A stretch of DNA of 64,000 bases from Argyresthia goedartella (GCA_949825045.1 OX463806.1:45098208-45162207), one strand, 5' to 3'. Shown: positions 9,925 through 21,826, numbered from the stretch's first letter. The notes: a model not told the origin generated them from the letters alone. A program made the numbers and translations.

Positions 9925-10440
9925 CCGACTTCAATTAAACCCTATTTGTAACAAAAAATACCCATAAACTTCATTAAATAAATATAAAGGCAACTCTTAA
10001 GTTGCCTTTATACCTCCATGATTCCATCATCAGATCCTGAGTGACGTTGATACTTAGTTGAGAAGCTCTGCTGGTAACGAGTGCGTCACCATCACTTCCA
10101 TTATACCATAATGCATTAAGACGAGCATACATTACTGAACCACCTTAATAAAGTAACCATATCACAACCTGTAGGATACCTTGTATTGAGCAGTTCCGGG
10201 GGCCACCTGTGGCCTTCATCATCATTTCACAAAATGATGCTTCCCGAGAGTAAATGCACGAGTTACTACGCCTATATTTGAAGAGCTTCTTCGATTTCTC
10301 CAGGATCCCATCATCAGATCCTGACCCAATGAAAATGGGACCATTCGGAAGGTAAACCCTTTCAAACAAAAAATCTATTTTCCAAAGACCCCGACGAATT
10401 GTAAGCCCCCTCCTATTATTAAGTCGGTTAAAAATAACAT
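9925..10440. repeat. Dispersed repeat with AACCGACTT ends
   Basis: It starts AAAACCGACTTCAATTAAAC (9924) and ends TTAAGTCGGTTAAA (about 10420-10433), so the ends are inverted. It holds two copies of CCATCATCAGATCCTGA (10024 and 10308). The open frame on the minus strand here (10145-10444) is not recognised. Confidence 0.5.
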
Positions 10441-11029
10441 CCATTACTCAGGTGTTTAGTTTCTTGGAGCTGTGAAAATATCACACTTCTAGGTCACCGC
10501 AATCAAAAGATAAGACCGTTTGTGCCGCACATTTTATGAATTTGCTTTACACTCACAAGGGAATCTTAACCTATAGGATACTTCCCGATGACCTATAATC
10601 ATAAACTTTCGCACGAAGCAAGGTCTTAAAACATAACTAAAGAGAAAAATCCGAAAGCAGTAAAATGGTACTTAATTCGCATAAATTGCTATTGGTCCGG
10701 AACCCTCGCTGCGCGAGCTGGACTCGCACTTAGCCGTTTTTTTTCTCAGAAGGTCAAATATTTGTTAAAGTGGGTCGTCGCCGACGCGTCATTGTGTCTG
10801 AACCGCCATTTTGCTTACGGAATCAGGCCTGATTCGTTAACAAGATCAAATTCGTAACTTTCGTCGGTGTATCAAACTTTCCAAATGCCACATTCACATG
10901 GCATTGCGTCACGCCATTTCTTGTTCGCGTCCACGTTTAGCTTGATATTTAGTACAACCCTATTTTGCTTGACTGGAGGCTAGCCTATCACCACAAGCAC
11001 GGTGTTTTCCATCTCCGTTAGAACGTCCT

Positions 11030-11580
11030 TTTTTAACTGACTTCAAAAAAGGAGGAGGTTATCAATTCGGTTGTATTTTTTATTATTTAATTTTTGTTAC
11101 TTCAAAACTGGTACTATTAATGAACCGATTTCAAAAATTATTTTTTTCATTGAAAGGTTGACCATCTAGTTTGGTCCCATTTTTTTGAAAATTAGAAATC
11201 GGTCAAATAGTTTGTTTTCTAAAGCATCAATACTGCAATTATGATGTCATCCAGGTAAACGAAATTGCGTATTATTGCTTTACTGTGACTTATCAGTGGT
11301 GGTTAAGCTCATTGTCAGATTAATTCTCTCTAAAAGTACAGCATATTCGTTTATAATGTCCTGTAATACGTGTCGACTTGACTGTTATACAGACAGATTT
11401 CGTAGCCTTGTTGTCGTGTATGGCGACGACGGTATGGGTGTGCTACCGTTTCTATCTTTTAGCCTCAGACCAGTGGTTTCATCATCATCATCTTCATCAC
11501 GACATTCGCATCCCGACAGGGGAGGATGATAGGGCTTGAACTTGAAGTCGGTTTTTTTAAAGTTTTAACTTGGTGATTAT
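11030..11580 (+). repeat. Dispersed ~550-bp repeat R1, copy 1
   Basis: It begins TTTTTTAACTGACTTCAAAA and GGAGGAGGTTATCAATTCGG and ends GAAGTCGGTTTTTTTAAAGT, then TTTAACTTGGTG. The inverted copy is at 30465-30920 and shares ATGATGTCATCCAGGTAA and GTATTATTGC internally. I recognise the GACTTCAAAAAAGGAGGAGG start as a common lepidopteran repeat; its class is unclear to me. Confidence 0.7.
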
Positions 11581-11718
11581 CCTATAACGGGAGGCAGAGG
11601 CGTAACCGACAACTCAAGTTTGACGGACATTTCGATAATACTGCCTCGGGTCTGTACCCTTCAAAATCAGCGATGCGTCGCCTGCGTCTGAAAGCACGCC
11701 CAGTCCAAATGTACTCAC

Positions 11719-11850
11719 GCGGTACAACGCAGCGAGGTGGTTCGAGGTGGCGATGAGGAAGGGCTGGTTGACCCCTGGGTGGTCCACGTCGTGGGCGACT
11801 GCTGCTATAATGCACGACATCACCTCCAGCGGCTCCATGTGGGCTCGGAT
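11719..11850 (-). CDS. Pde7: PDE7-type cAMP phosphodiesterase, next catalytic-domain exon
   Basis: This 44-codon exon carries the phosphodiesterase metal-binding signature: [14 protein letters not shown] fits HDx2Hx4N, with His and Asp as metal ligands. It ends in SNHLAALYR. The variant GVNQPFL is typical of PDE7, where other PDEs have GxxN[NS]. The acceptor is tttgtccacag (AG read from plus 11851-11852) and the donor is gtgagt (plus 11713-11718). Both ends are phase 0, matching the exon at 61721-61917. The open frame continues past the donor for 30 codons, but that extension is intron because similarity stops exactly at ALYR. The next exon should start near the family motif that carries the ENHH box; I did not find it in 1-11718. 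The exon is GC-rich compared with its surroundings, as expected for conserved coding sequence. Confidence 0.93.
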
Positions 11851-12041
11851 CTGTGGACAAACACCTCATCAGACATCTATCTGACGCTAAATGATAGTAT
11901 AGCCGCGCTCTGGGACCAGATTTTCACGACGACTGAGTGATTGAAAACCGTTTGACAAAATCAACAACATATCATTGATTTGGCGCGTTATGGATATAAA
12001 ATTTCGTGAGGATTGGCAAATACCCGTACAAGTTTAGCGAC

Positions 12042-12205
12042 GACCTCCGTGGCCCCGCGGTTGTGGCTCTGCCTTCCATGCGAGAGGTACCGGGTTTGAT
12101 CCCCGGTTGGGGATAAATAAGAAAAAAAGTCGCTGTTTCTGGTTTCCACGACCCAGGGTAGCCTAGTGTGGGGTCAGAAGTGGCTGAATATCATTATGTT
12201 TATGG
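12042..12205 (+). repeat. tRNA-headed SINE S1
   Basis: GACCTCCGTGGCCCCGCGGT, B box GGGTTTGATCCCC, then GACCCAGGGTAGCCTAGTGT and GGGGTCAGAAG. It lies about 190 bp upstream (in transcript sense) of the 11719-11850 PDE7 exon, inside the giant intron. Confidence 0.75.
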
Positions 12206-12278
12206 ATAAGCCCTCTGCGGAAGCGGCGCGGTGCGTGAGGCGTGACATTACATACTAGGCTGACCCCCCACTGAATTT

Positions 12279-12515
12279 GACGACCCGAATGACAGGGTCG
12301 GCAGTGACCCTGCCTACGAAGCCAAGGATCCCGGGTTCGAGTCAGGGTGGGTTCGAATATTTGTTTGACGAGAACGGATGTTTGTACCCTAGTCATTGTT
12401 GTATCTATATAAGTATATGTATCGTTGTCTAGTACCCAAGATACAGGGAATCCTAGATTGGGGCTAGATCAATATGTGTAAATAGTGCCCAAGGTATTAT
12501 TATTATTATTATTTA
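12279..12515 (+). repeat. tRNA-headed SINE S2 with (ATT)n tail
   Basis: GACGACCCGAATGACAGGGT, GGATCCCGGGTTCGAGTCAG, ACTAG/GTACCCAAGATACAGGG body, and a TATTATTATTATTATT tail. An inverted partner is at 17515-17773. Confidence 0.8.
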
Positions 12516-13282
12516 AAAAAAACTCGCGTATACCTGACGTCACGGCAATACCACCACACACTACCGCAGGAACCTACTCAGCTACGTTAGAAATGTAATA
12601 CGCCACAAAGTTGCTTGGCAACCGCGGGGAATACGTTTCCCCTCCCTCGCACGCTCGCTCTCGCCCTCGACGAGTCAGCAGGACAGTGATGGACGCTTTG
12701 TGTCATCAGAGCGAGGTGCCAAGTTTTCCAAGTCCAAAAATATTTTTCACTTATTATAATTCATTCCAGTTATTTTTGTTTCATCTTTGTCAAAGAAATT
12801 ATTTTTAGCTCAAAAGTTAAGTTTTTTTTTTTTAAACTATCAGTCGAAAAAGTAATAACCGGAGAACAAGGCTAAAAGACTTGGTTATACGTCGGTATTT
12901 AATTGATGGTCTAGAGAGTTCGTTAAGTGTCTGATTTAACCAACTAACTGCGACATATACGGAAATACGCATAATTGTAATAGAACCCAAGGTTAATATG
13001 ACTCAGAGATAATAAATATAGAAATCAGATCATTTAGTGTGGAACGTAGTTTCACAGAAGAAGTTCGATAAACACGTATGCTTACATATAAAAAAGACAT
13101 TACATAGAAGAAAGAAAGCTTTTGTTGTTGCACTCATTATTTTCCTATTTTATGGGGTTGGCAGAGACATCATTCTGAACAACATTCAATACCTACCATA
13201 AGAAACGTTCCATTGAGCCTAGATTTTGATTATATACCTTACGTTTCTAAGTACTACCCTCCTGAGATGCAGAGAACCCGAA

Positions 13283-13470
13283 ATAGTACATTTCCTACGA
13301 GTTCGCAGGGGGTTATATTTACGAACCGAGATGTTTACGGCATGAGCCGAAGGCGTGGGTCGTAGCGAAGTTCGTAAAAAGCCTTTTAGAACGAGTTAGG
13401 AACATAATTTTTCCGCCCGAAAACCCAAAATCAAGCGGCGAAGGTGCTATTTTTAGCTCAGAAGTCGGAA
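13283..13470 (+). repeat. Hairpin-terminus repeat, family C, copy 1
   Basis: This is a noncoding block. It runs from CCTACGAGTTCGCAG through a nested palindrome (outer arms TTTACGAAC/GTTCGTAAA, apex GAGCCGAAGGCG at 13344-13355) to AACGAGTTAGGAACATAATT, TTTTCCGCCCGAAAACCCAA and TTTTTAGCTCAGAAGT. The layout matches the 3' terminus of the recombinase elements: stem, apex, stem, then CGAGTTA. The flanking internal sequence differs. Confidence 0.6.
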
Positions 13471-13484
13471 AAGGAACTTTTTTG

Positions 13485-13575
13485 ACAAACGTCAATTTTT
13501 AATGTTGTTTCCCCACAAATGTTTACAATAGAATATTCAGTTCTCCCGGTGACGTATGTAAAAAAAAAGTTCCTT
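13485..13575. repeat. Small repeat shared with the 54.4 kb insertion
   Basis: TGTTGTTTCCCCACAAATG, AATAGAATATTCAGT and GGTGACGT recur, inverted, within 54440-54520. It is a short noncoding mobile repeat; its ends are not defined here. Confidence 0.5.
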
Positions 13576-14282
13576 TTTAGGTATCAGGAGCGGCCAGGGT
13601 CTGGATTCTAATACGTATATCTAATATGTCTACGATGTGACAACGGCAGTTCACTTGCGATCCATTATTTATCTAACGTTTCCGTATTTCGTTTTGTTCG
13701 GGAGCTCCCTAACAAGACGCGTCAAGTATTATGCGGTTCCACCGAGAAATAAATTAGCGATTGAGTGATTTTGCCACCTGGAGCAATTAACACTGGTTAG
13801 TGAAACAACGTTAACCACTCGCAGACATGATCTACGACGGGACAGCTGGCGCCCACGTCCGGTGCGACGCTAACAAAATATCATATTCTCGATTCCGTAG
13901 CGACGCAACCATATACCTATACATTTGTCAAACCGAACGCGAAAATTGATTGTGGGAATAAATATATTGAATCGAAACTGAGCCCTGTGACATTTGTGAT
14001 GTTATGTCATGTACATAAACACTATGATGGAATTCTGAAGGTTTGTAAACTAACTAATTATCAGTAAGAACACAAAGAGATGAAATTCCCTAGTACGACG
14101 ACGCTGCTATTTCCCTCTAGCGCACTTTAAAACTTTCGGTTCAGCCAAGTTTTAATTATTAATTAACTCCGCAGACACCTTTACTATACCTCGAGTCGAG
14201 TATGCTGTCAGTGACAGCTGGCAGATTTAACTAGATCCTGTTTTAATAAATTCCTGTTTTTAGTTTAAGATCCGTCCCTAAG

Positions 14283-14478
14283 AACATTAACATTTATATA
14301 TAGGCATATACATTGTTTCTGGCCCCACACTAGGATACCCTGTGTCGTGGGAACCAGAAACAGCGATATCACACACATATAAACATCCAAGACCTGTTTT
14401 TTTTCTTTATCCCCAGCTGGGGATCGAACCCGGGACCTCTCGCATGGTAGGCAGAGCCACAACCACCACAGAGGTCGA
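14283..14478 (-). repeat. tRNA-headed SINE S1
   Basis: The complement of the S1 layout: CTGGCCCCACACTAGGATAC, a poly-T block, then GGGGATCGAACCCGGGACCT and GCATGGTAGGCAGAGCCACA. Confidence 0.8.
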
Positions 14479-15013
14479 CACTTTGAAATTGCTATCCGTA
14501 AATAAGTAACCATCAACATTTCTTATGCGACATCCCTGTATATTCTGAATGCAGTCCTCTCATTACTAACTGAAAAATTACAGCTTTCCCATGCATACAT
14601 GAAATATAATTTTGTTAGAAACTGCATTCCGCTGTGGATGGATGGAATTATTGAATAAAGCGGCAGGAAGCAAGCTAACAGTGAATGTTACCGTCCCAAG
14701 CAAGTTTAAGGGGCCATAAAAGAATATTATAACTCTATTATAAAACTTTAAGGGTTGTGTGACACTTCAAGCTAGTTCTATCGTGAAAGCTGTATAAGGG
14801 CTGTTTTTTGCTTGTTGTTACTTATTACAGCTCTAAGTGTTATAATAGTATCACTTGACACTTGTTACATGGTATATGTCAACTCCGTTCTAAAACTATT
14901 TTTGTGGCTTTATTCTATACTGATTAAAAGTCAAAAGCTAACTAAGCTCTTCAAATATCGTTAAAACTATTTAACAAAATGTCGCCATTTTCGAATAAAT
15001 AAAACATAACTTG

Positions 15014-15210
15014 ACGACATCTGTGGCGCTGCGGTTCTGACTCTTCCTACCAAGCGAGAGGTCCCGGGTTCAATACCCGGCTGGGGAGGAAAAAAAAGGA
15101 GATCTTGGATGTTTATATGTGTGGTTGTTTCTAGTTTCCTCGACACTGGCTATCCTTGTGTGGGGCCAGAGGTAATGTGTGAACAGTATAAATGTTTATG
15201 TTTATATTGG
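15014..15210 (+). repeat. tRNA-headed SINE S1
   Basis: GACGACATCTGTGGCGCTGC, AAGCGAGAGGTCCCGGGTTC, AATACCCGGCTGGGG, then TGTGTGGGGCCAGAG. It is somewhat diverged. Confidence 0.75.
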
Positions 15211-15523
15211 AAAGGATAATTACAGATATACTAGACAAATTTTGGTAATAACTAGTCATTTCACAATTACCAAATTAAAATAATGATGACTCACACGGCC
15301 TCACATATTTATGCATAAATTAGTAGTCTAAACTCTAAAACAAACACTACCGATAATTATTATATATGTTTAGTTTTCTTGATTGCTGTGCTGTAAGGCT
15401 CATATAAATATCAATCTGCACGTCAAGGTTGACGATGAAAGATATTTATTGGTCCACATTACACCCATCCTTTGCATAATTTTACAGAATGCAGGCTCCA
15501 ATATATCTAATTGTTTCTTTTTG

Positions 15524-15760
15524 CACCAAATAACAATTCTAATACGGCTTCTGGTTTTTTACACCAAATAACAGCTCTAATACAGCATATGGTTTCCTTT
15601 TACACCAAACAACATCTCTGATACAGCTATGATTTCTTTTTACACCAAATAACACCTATAAAACCACTACTTTCTTTTTACACCGAATAATAGCTCTAAT
15701 ACAGGTAATGATTTTCTTTATACCGAATGAAAGCTCTAACACAACTTCTTTATTGCTACT
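15524..15760 (+). repeat. ~40-bp minisatellite, about 6 units
   Basis: Units start with CACCAAATAACA near 15524, 15562, 15603, 15643 and 15681 (CACCGAATAATA), with a decayed one at 15721. The consensus includes CAGCTCTAATACAGC and TTTCTTTTTA. Related CTCTAATA/TATAAGGGCTGTATAAG words flank it at 14700-14870 and 15820-15900. Confidence 0.8.
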
Positions 15761-16489
15761 TCCGCAAGTATATAGCCTCTATAACGCTAAAAGCGGTATA
15801 ATTTGGGGGCCAATTGCACTTATAAGGGCTGTATAAGAGCTTTCACACCCTTTATACTGCTCAAGTGACAGCTCTAATATAGCTTTTAGTTTAAAAAACA
15901 TCAAATTATTATTCAGCTTCTATTTCTACAGCTTGTGGTGCTGCTTAGGATGTTACCCCAATTTATTACCAGTTCCCGTAAATAAATAATGGCAGTGCAG
16001 TATTTGCTTTAGTCGTGACGAGATGATGATTTCTTTGACCGCATTTCTCTATTTTTCATACTCTCACTCCATTCCAAAGCTTCAAGAGAATCCTACCTTT
16101 GATGTTATTTATCTATGGATCTACCGAGGAACGTGGGAAAAAATACTTTTTCTACGCGTGTATTCGCGAATATGGAAAATTCCGTCAATACAAACAAAGG
16201 ACTGGGCCAAACTATCCGAGAATTGAAAGCGAATATAGATATCTAAATCTATTCATAGAATAGAATACGTGCTGAATAAAAGGAAAAAAAAAACATTTAT
16301 TTAATCGCTCGCTAACTAAACCCACTCACTTGTGTTACCTAGCACAAGTCTGTTGGCATTGGGGTGGGGGAGGCATTTGCACCCACGTTAAGCAGGTTAT
16401 TAAATTCTCCATTATGACAGGGGCTGGCCCATCGCCGCTGCTATGGAGATATAAAGAATCTGAAATGGATAAGATATATTCATTTCTCG

Positions 16490-16720
16490 TTATGTTCGAA
16501 CCTACGAAGCTGACGGTCTTGGGATCGAATCCCGGTAAGGTCAAATATTTGTGTGATGGGCATGAATATTTGTTACTTAGTCTTGGATGTCTTCTATATG
16601 CATATCTATTAAATATATTGTCGTCGAGTACCCATAATACAAGCCTTATTGAGCTTACTCTGGGCCTAGTTCGATTTGTGTAAGATTGTCCTCTAATATT
16701 TATTCATTTATCTATTATGT
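16490..16720 (+). repeat. tRNA-headed SINE S3
   Basis: CTACGAAGCTGACGGTCTTG, B box GGATCGAATCCCGG, then TCTTGGATGTCTTCTATATG and GTACCCATAATACAAGCCTT. It is related to S2 in its tail. Confidence 0.65.
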
Positions 16721-17309
16721 TACTAATCTTAGCGCGTGATTTTCTCCCCTACTTTACAACTCACATATATGGTTTAAGCCTTAAAAAGGCCTTAGTATGG
16801 GACAAAATGTCCCGCAAATGTGGAAATGACGTTGCAAAATGTCCCGAAATATGCCCCGCGACATTTTACGAGTCGCTGGATATGTCGCTTGCCCCCGCTC
16901 CGAGAGCGAGCACGTGGCTTTATAAAGTCATTCCAACCAAATTGTTTCTTTGTTGTCTCGGCTGGACTCGCGGTGCCGCATTATTTCGCAAATGGCGTGA
17001 TAGGTCGTGCATACGGAAATGCGCTCAATAAAAACACGCGGCGCCTGCCTCTTGACCCTTTATATATACGAAACATTGGCAGTGATACTGTAGTTGACAA
17101 AACCAAACTATGACTAGTGCTTCTGTGAGAACAGTAGATACAGCTCGCGAGCCCTTCGACTTACATACATGCTTAAACATAGTGTCACGACTGACAAGAC
17201 TTTATTATAATGCGATAAAAGTTTATTTTGCGCAACAATTTAACGAAGAATGTCCAATTTTAAATTGAACACATCGAAAATCGATATTATCGATCGAATC
17301 TATAATAGA

Positions 17310-17465
17310 GACAAATCCTTATGTATATACATGGAAAACATCCAAGACTATAAGAAACAAATCTTCATGCTCATAATACAAATATTTGTCCTTACCGGGA
17401 TTCGAACCCAGGACCGTCAGCTTCCTAGGCAGAGTCACATCCGCTAGGCTATACCGGTCGTCGAA
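17310..17465 (-). repeat. tRNA-headed SINE S3, partial
   Basis: Complement: GGAAAACATCCAAGACTATA, GGGATTCGAACCCAGGACCG and TATACCGGTCGTCG. The tail beyond 17320 is missing. Confidence 0.65.
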
Positions 17466-17514
17466 TTTCAGGTGCTTGAATTTCCCAATAACTATGCATA
17501 CTTCTGAGCAAAAT

Positions 17515-17773
17515 AATAATATAATAATAATAATACCTTGGACACCTTTTACACACATTGATCTAGCCCCAAACTAGGATTCCCTGTATCTTGGGTACTA
17601 GACAACGATATATATACTTATATAGAGAAATATTATACTTAGATAGATAAACAACCATGACTAGGGTACAAACATCCGTTCTCGTCAAACAAACATTTGC
17701 CCCCACCGGGACTCGAACCCGGGACCCTTGGTTTCGTAGGCAGCGTCACTGCCGACTCGGCCATTCGGGTCGT
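17515..17773 (-). repeat. tRNA-headed SINE S2
   Basis: Complement of S2: an ATAATAATAATA tail at the low end, GATTCCCTGTATCTTGGGTA, then GGGACTCGAACCCGGGACCC and GGCCATTCGGGTCGTC at the head. It abuts the S3 copy 17310-17465 head to tail. Confidence 0.8.
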
Positions 17774-18189
17774 CGGTTAATAGGGGTTAAGTTTTGGCGA
17801 TTACTCGCGTTTAATTGGTCCTAGGAGGTCAAATCTGGTGTCTACGGGTTGGTCTCGTGAAGGCGGAGAGAACTGCGTATTCTGATTAGGTATAAATTCT
17901 CAGAAATTAAATCAAAAACTGAAATCCGCAATAGCGAATACGTTTGCTACAACAAACTCCCCCCTTTCTCCTCCACTTTCCGCATCACACGCCCGACCCC
18001 TTGAAGTTTATCGGATGAACAACTGGAATGATTATAAATTAAATAACCCGACCGCATATGAATGCACCTGGGTATGTGCATGGAGTATGAAAGTAGCCGC
18101 ACTAATAACTTCGTAACGCCATAAGTGCGGCAATTTAAAAAAAAAAAACTAAAAACTGATTCGACAAAAAAAACTATATACCTATCGAA

Positions 18190-18602
18190 CCTGCTCACAA
18201 AATTTCACGAGAATTGGTTGAGAAATGCGACCTGTAAGTCAATAATAGAATCTTGATATACTTGCATGGTGAGAATATGTAAAATTACATGAATTAATAT
18301 GCGCAAAAGCGTCATTCAGCAATTAGGTACTAGAAAGGGCAGTCCAGTGGTAGTATCTGGGGATACCAGCTGTCGGGTTTTTAATATACTACGTAAATTC
18401 CATTAGTCAGTTCAAACGGTGGTCACCGACCCATATGCACATTTTGTTTGACCCAATAGCTGCCCAGTCCCGAAGTGGTTTGATTAATACCTATGGTACC
18501 CCTGTTTAACTAAGTCCCTAAAGGCTAAGCATTTCTATTAAACCTCTACTAAAGTAATTAAAACAAACCAATATTTCATAGGCTAGTTAAATACTTTTAT
18601 TC
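18190..18602. other. Unassigned
   Basis: No gene, clear repeat boundary or structure seen. Confidence 0.4.
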
Positions 18603-18806
18603 GCACATCAAAAATACTGATTTGCACACAAAAAAAAGATCAACAAAAACACTTTTTATGTTTTAAGTTTTTTTGTTGTTCTTACATGTTCAACCTAACA
18701 CGAAGGATAAAGGGGGCTTCGGTGCGCTCACCTTCACCACCTTCACCTAAGCTACCGCAGCTTTTTGCCCTGATATTTGCTGTGCAAATCAGTATTTTTG
18801 ATGTGC
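18603..18806. mobile_element. Family-A MITE, 204 bp, 26-bp perfect TIRs
   Basis: The first and last 26 bases (18603-18628 and 18781-18806) are exact reverse complements, beginning GCACATCAAAAATACTGATT. The interior holds a hairpin-prone block (AACACGAAGGATAAAGGGGG, then CTTCGGTGCGCTC) and a conserved box CACCTAAGCTACCGCAG. It has no coding capacity. Other copies are at 6456/8395 (split) and 44282. Confidence 0.8.
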
Positions 18807-18899
18807 AGTTTAATATTTCCCAATTTCATACAGTCGCAGTCATTTTGCCTCCGGCGATAGAGGATTTGCACAGGATACGAGCTCAGGCATAATTAGAAT

Positions 18900-20129
18900 A
18901 GCTAAAGGTTAACAAGACAATAAGTTCAAAAACTAAACCAGATTACGAAAGCATCGCGCTCTAGAGAGTACGAAACCGATTACCACCAATTCTCTTCCGA
19001 CGATTCGACTAAATGCAAGCAAAGCAGCGAGCAGAAGTTGTAAATTCGGAATATGCTAATTAAGCCCTTCAACTTGATACCCAACACGGCCCTGATCAAA
19101 AACTTTTCGTTAAAATCAATATACTTTGGTCTCTAGGATACTGAATTTAGTGTGTCGTTACATAGCATATAAGTAGGTAGTGGTCGATAAAGAGGTTTCC
19201 CTTTTGTCGAATTCTGATAAGTAGTCTCTCACACACACACACACGCACACACATACACATATACAAACGCACGCACGCACAAACACATACCTTATTATAT
19301 ATAATGTAAAATTACCTTTTATACATATGTTTTATGGTCTAAAAATCCTCATCATAATTTATAAAGGATATGTTTCTTAATTGGCATTACCCATTTATAT
19401 CAGTGTTATTTTTATCGAATTAATTACTTATGCTGTGAAACATCAACAAACAAATAAATAAATAAATAAATAAGTAGTTTAGATGATGATCTAAAAGAGG
19501 TATGTCTGTGATTTTCTGTTTCTGATTCTCACGACGCACAGGATATACTATAGTCAAGATGATTAAGTATTTAAAAGATTGTAAACAAATAGGAGGATAT
19601 GACAAACAGGTTGATGATTCGGCAGCATACAAACAAAACTTAACTAATACTATTAAAGAGGGTTCTCTGGTCAGTTTAATCTACCGCCAATCATCGAATC
19701 AAATCAAAACATCTCAGCCTCGGATAAGCACCACTCAAAACTGCGTCGTTTTAATGGGCCATCCTGGAGATAATATTCATAGATCAAGAAACAGTGATGG
19801 GAAAGACCAGGAAAAATTGATTGCTAAAGATAATAGAATAAAAGAGCCGCCACACATTCTGACATGCATGAGACATTATTTTTTGCATCCTTATGAATTT
19901 GTTGTGAATTTATTGGCACTAAATAAAGTAAAAGTAAAAAGTAAATTATAGTGTACTCGTAAAACAGTGCTTGGTGGTGCAGTGAATAAGCTCTGACAAC
20001 GATTAACATAATCCAGGATATTTCGCTTTCTCTCTAGCTCCATTTTCGCCCCAATTTCGTATATTTTATTATAGTGTTACTGAAATATCAGTAAAAAACA
20101 TATTGTTCTTCATTTGCCCTCTACAGGGT
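18900..20129. other. Unassigned, one long unrecognised open frame
   Basis: It contains the microsatellite at 19.2 kb and a 130-codon plus frame (19559-19951). That frame has no motif I recognise, no splice context and AT-rich codons, so I do not call it a gene. Confidence 0.4.
19228..19292. repeat. CA-rich compound microsatellite
   Basis: Runs of CACACACA, GCACACACATACACATATAC and ACGCACGCACGC. Confidence 0.85.
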
Positions 20130-20445
20130 AGTTCAAATCCCCTTCGCCGATTAGTGGGTTGTCCTGTAAAACTGTTAAGTGTACATAGTTTTCCTGTCAG
20201 TCAATAACTCAGATGGCAGTTGGAAAGTAAACAAATATTTATATTACAGTTTTTTAGTTTTATAATCAGAAACAACCACCCTCAAGTAAAACCGTTCCAA
20301 AACTTTGACCAAGTGACGTCACGAGGGATGTTATTAAAAAAAACATTTTAGAAATAATTTGACATCCATTACTCGCAATATTCAAATAAGTTTCTTGAAA
20401 TAGGCTACAATTTCATAAAATGAAATGAAAAGCAGCACCTAGTTT
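20130..20445 (+). repeat. Dispersed repeat R3, copy 1
   Basis: GTTCAAATCCCCTTCGCCGA, GTCCTGTAAAACTGTTAA, AATATTTATATTACAGTTTT and ATAATCAGAAACAACCACC align in order with 41995-42255, in the same orientation. Confidence 0.7.
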
Positions 20446-20659
20446 ATTCTAGCATGGCCAATTTTAATTAACGTTTTTATTTTCAGGTTTCCAACTTCAG
20501 TTACATTTGCCTGCTGAAGTTTGAGTGGAAAGAAGTGGGGCAGATCGGACGCGGAGGATGGATATTCCACGAGCGAGCAAAATGCTGGGTTACGATTGTT
20601 GCATAGATTTATTGAAGAGTTGAAGTATATCTTTTTAGGTGACATTGTGAATAGTTGCG

Positions 20660-21610
20660 ATGTTGGGAATAGAGTTCCGCTGTCGGGGTGACCAGCCCCG
20701 ACGACCTGTCGGTTCGAGACTTAAAAGGCATATTAGCGTATCCCTCTGGTCTGCCAACAATGCCTTGGTTTTGAGCCCCTCTAAGTCAAAATTTCCAATT
20801 CTTGGTGCAAAACAACAAGTAAAATCCCTAACTTACTTTGATCCTGAAATCACAATCTCAGGCATACGCTTGGATTCTGTCAGCGACGCACAAACCTGGG
20901 CTTGCTAATGAGCAGTGAATTACGGTTAGTAGGAGTGGTATGAAGTTGTTTCTATCGGCTTCAAGTTTTGTACAAGATAACAATTGTGGGAGGTTATTAT
21001 TAGCTCTTTAGTTAATATAGTGTTTTGTATTTAGTGAGTAAAGCTGTTACCTCTCCTAAAAATGTAAAATAAAATAAAATAAAAAATAAGAAGATTTCTT
21101 ATTGCGATATGCAAGTCAGGCTGTGTGAATCTCTGGTGCTCTCCAAAATTAACTACAGCCTGTTGGTATATGGCCCATGTTTGTACGAACGAACTGAGAG
21201 GTTTATTCAACGGGTACAAAATGCCTGCGCTCGGTACTGCTTTGACGTTTCTCCACGTACACATGTTACACCGTATTTCAAGAGTGCCGACATACTGAAA
21301 ATAAAGGCAAGCCTTGATGTATATTTTTCTACTCTTTTGCTCGGCATCATTAACACTGATAAACCTAAATAACTAGCTGAGAATCTGACCTGCAGAACCT
21401 CGCGCCACTACACAAAATAGAACCGCCTCCAGCGATCTGTCCGTCCCCTGCCACGCGACTGCGGCGTTACGTGGTAGCTTTAGATATCTTGCCACAAAAT
21501 GTTGGAATATATAATTCCCCACTTCGAGAGCTCAAATCAAAATACATATTCCAAAAACGAATTCGAGAATAGTCATTAGAACAACAAGAGCTGAATACCT
21601 GAAGCTGCCA
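20660..21610 (+). pseudogene. LINE RT C-terminal region, interrupted copy
   Basis: The first part reads HISVSLWSANNALVLSPSKS, then KFPILGAKQQV and PEITISGI (20720-20880), the RT thumb of a CR1/Jockey-like LINE. After an interruption (about 20930-21100, ending in a run of TAAAA units) the frame resumes as MQVRLCESLVLSKINYSLLVYGPCLYERTERFIQRVQNACARYCF and ILKIKASLDVYFSTLLLGII (21109-21370). It then decays through NVGIYNSPLRELKSKYIFQK (about 21490-21560). The A-rich end of the 20930-21100 piece suggests a small retroposon inserted in the LINE. Confidence 0.75.
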
Positions 21611-21689
21611 TGACAAAGCGCTGCGCACAGCGTATCCGCTATCCGCTTTTATCATTTTCCCGACGCCGCAATGCGTATATATGTAAAAT

Positions 21690-21815
21690 GTGTGTATATT
21701 ACTTTCCTGCCAGTACGGACGCGGGTTGCGCAGGACCGTTCTGAATGGCGTGCTTATGATGAGGCCTATACCCAACAGTGGGTTCCCTGACAGGCTGATG
21801 ACGATGATGATGTGT
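21690..21815 (+). repeat. RTE-like LINE 3' end, copy 1
   Basis: GGCGTGCTTATGATGAGGCC, TATACCCAACAGTGGGTTCC, then CTGATGACGATGATGATG. It encodes a short MMRPIP/AYTQQW-like end and a GATGAT tail, as seen in RTE elements of Lepidoptera. Confidence 0.6.
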
Positions 21816-21826
21816 GTATATTATTC

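Larger units (their letters stand above)
1..11718 (-). other. Presumed downstream intron/flank of PDE7
   Basis: By strand and order this stretch follows the 11719-11850 exon, so it is presumably the next PDE7 intron or part of it. I looked for the next catalytic exon (an ENHH-type motif) on the minus strand and did not see it. The stretch holds repeats, SINEs, the Crypton-like element and TIR elements listed separately. Confidence 0.5.

Noticed and set aside
11582..11869. 95-codon minus frame over the PDE7 exon
   Set aside because: It is a shadow in another frame of the exon at 11719-11850, with no similarity of its own.
12042..12120. tRNA gene (B box and tRNA-like head)
   Set aside because: The head is followed by a SINE body repeated at five other places, and the acceptor stem does not close. 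The same reasoning applies to the other B-box sequences at 760, 12340, 14420, 15075, 17400, 17715, 51845, 52210 and 54610.
19559..19951. 130-codon plus-strand open frame
   Set aside because: No recognised motif, no splice signals in a gene-like arrangement, AT-driven codon use, no second copy in the window.
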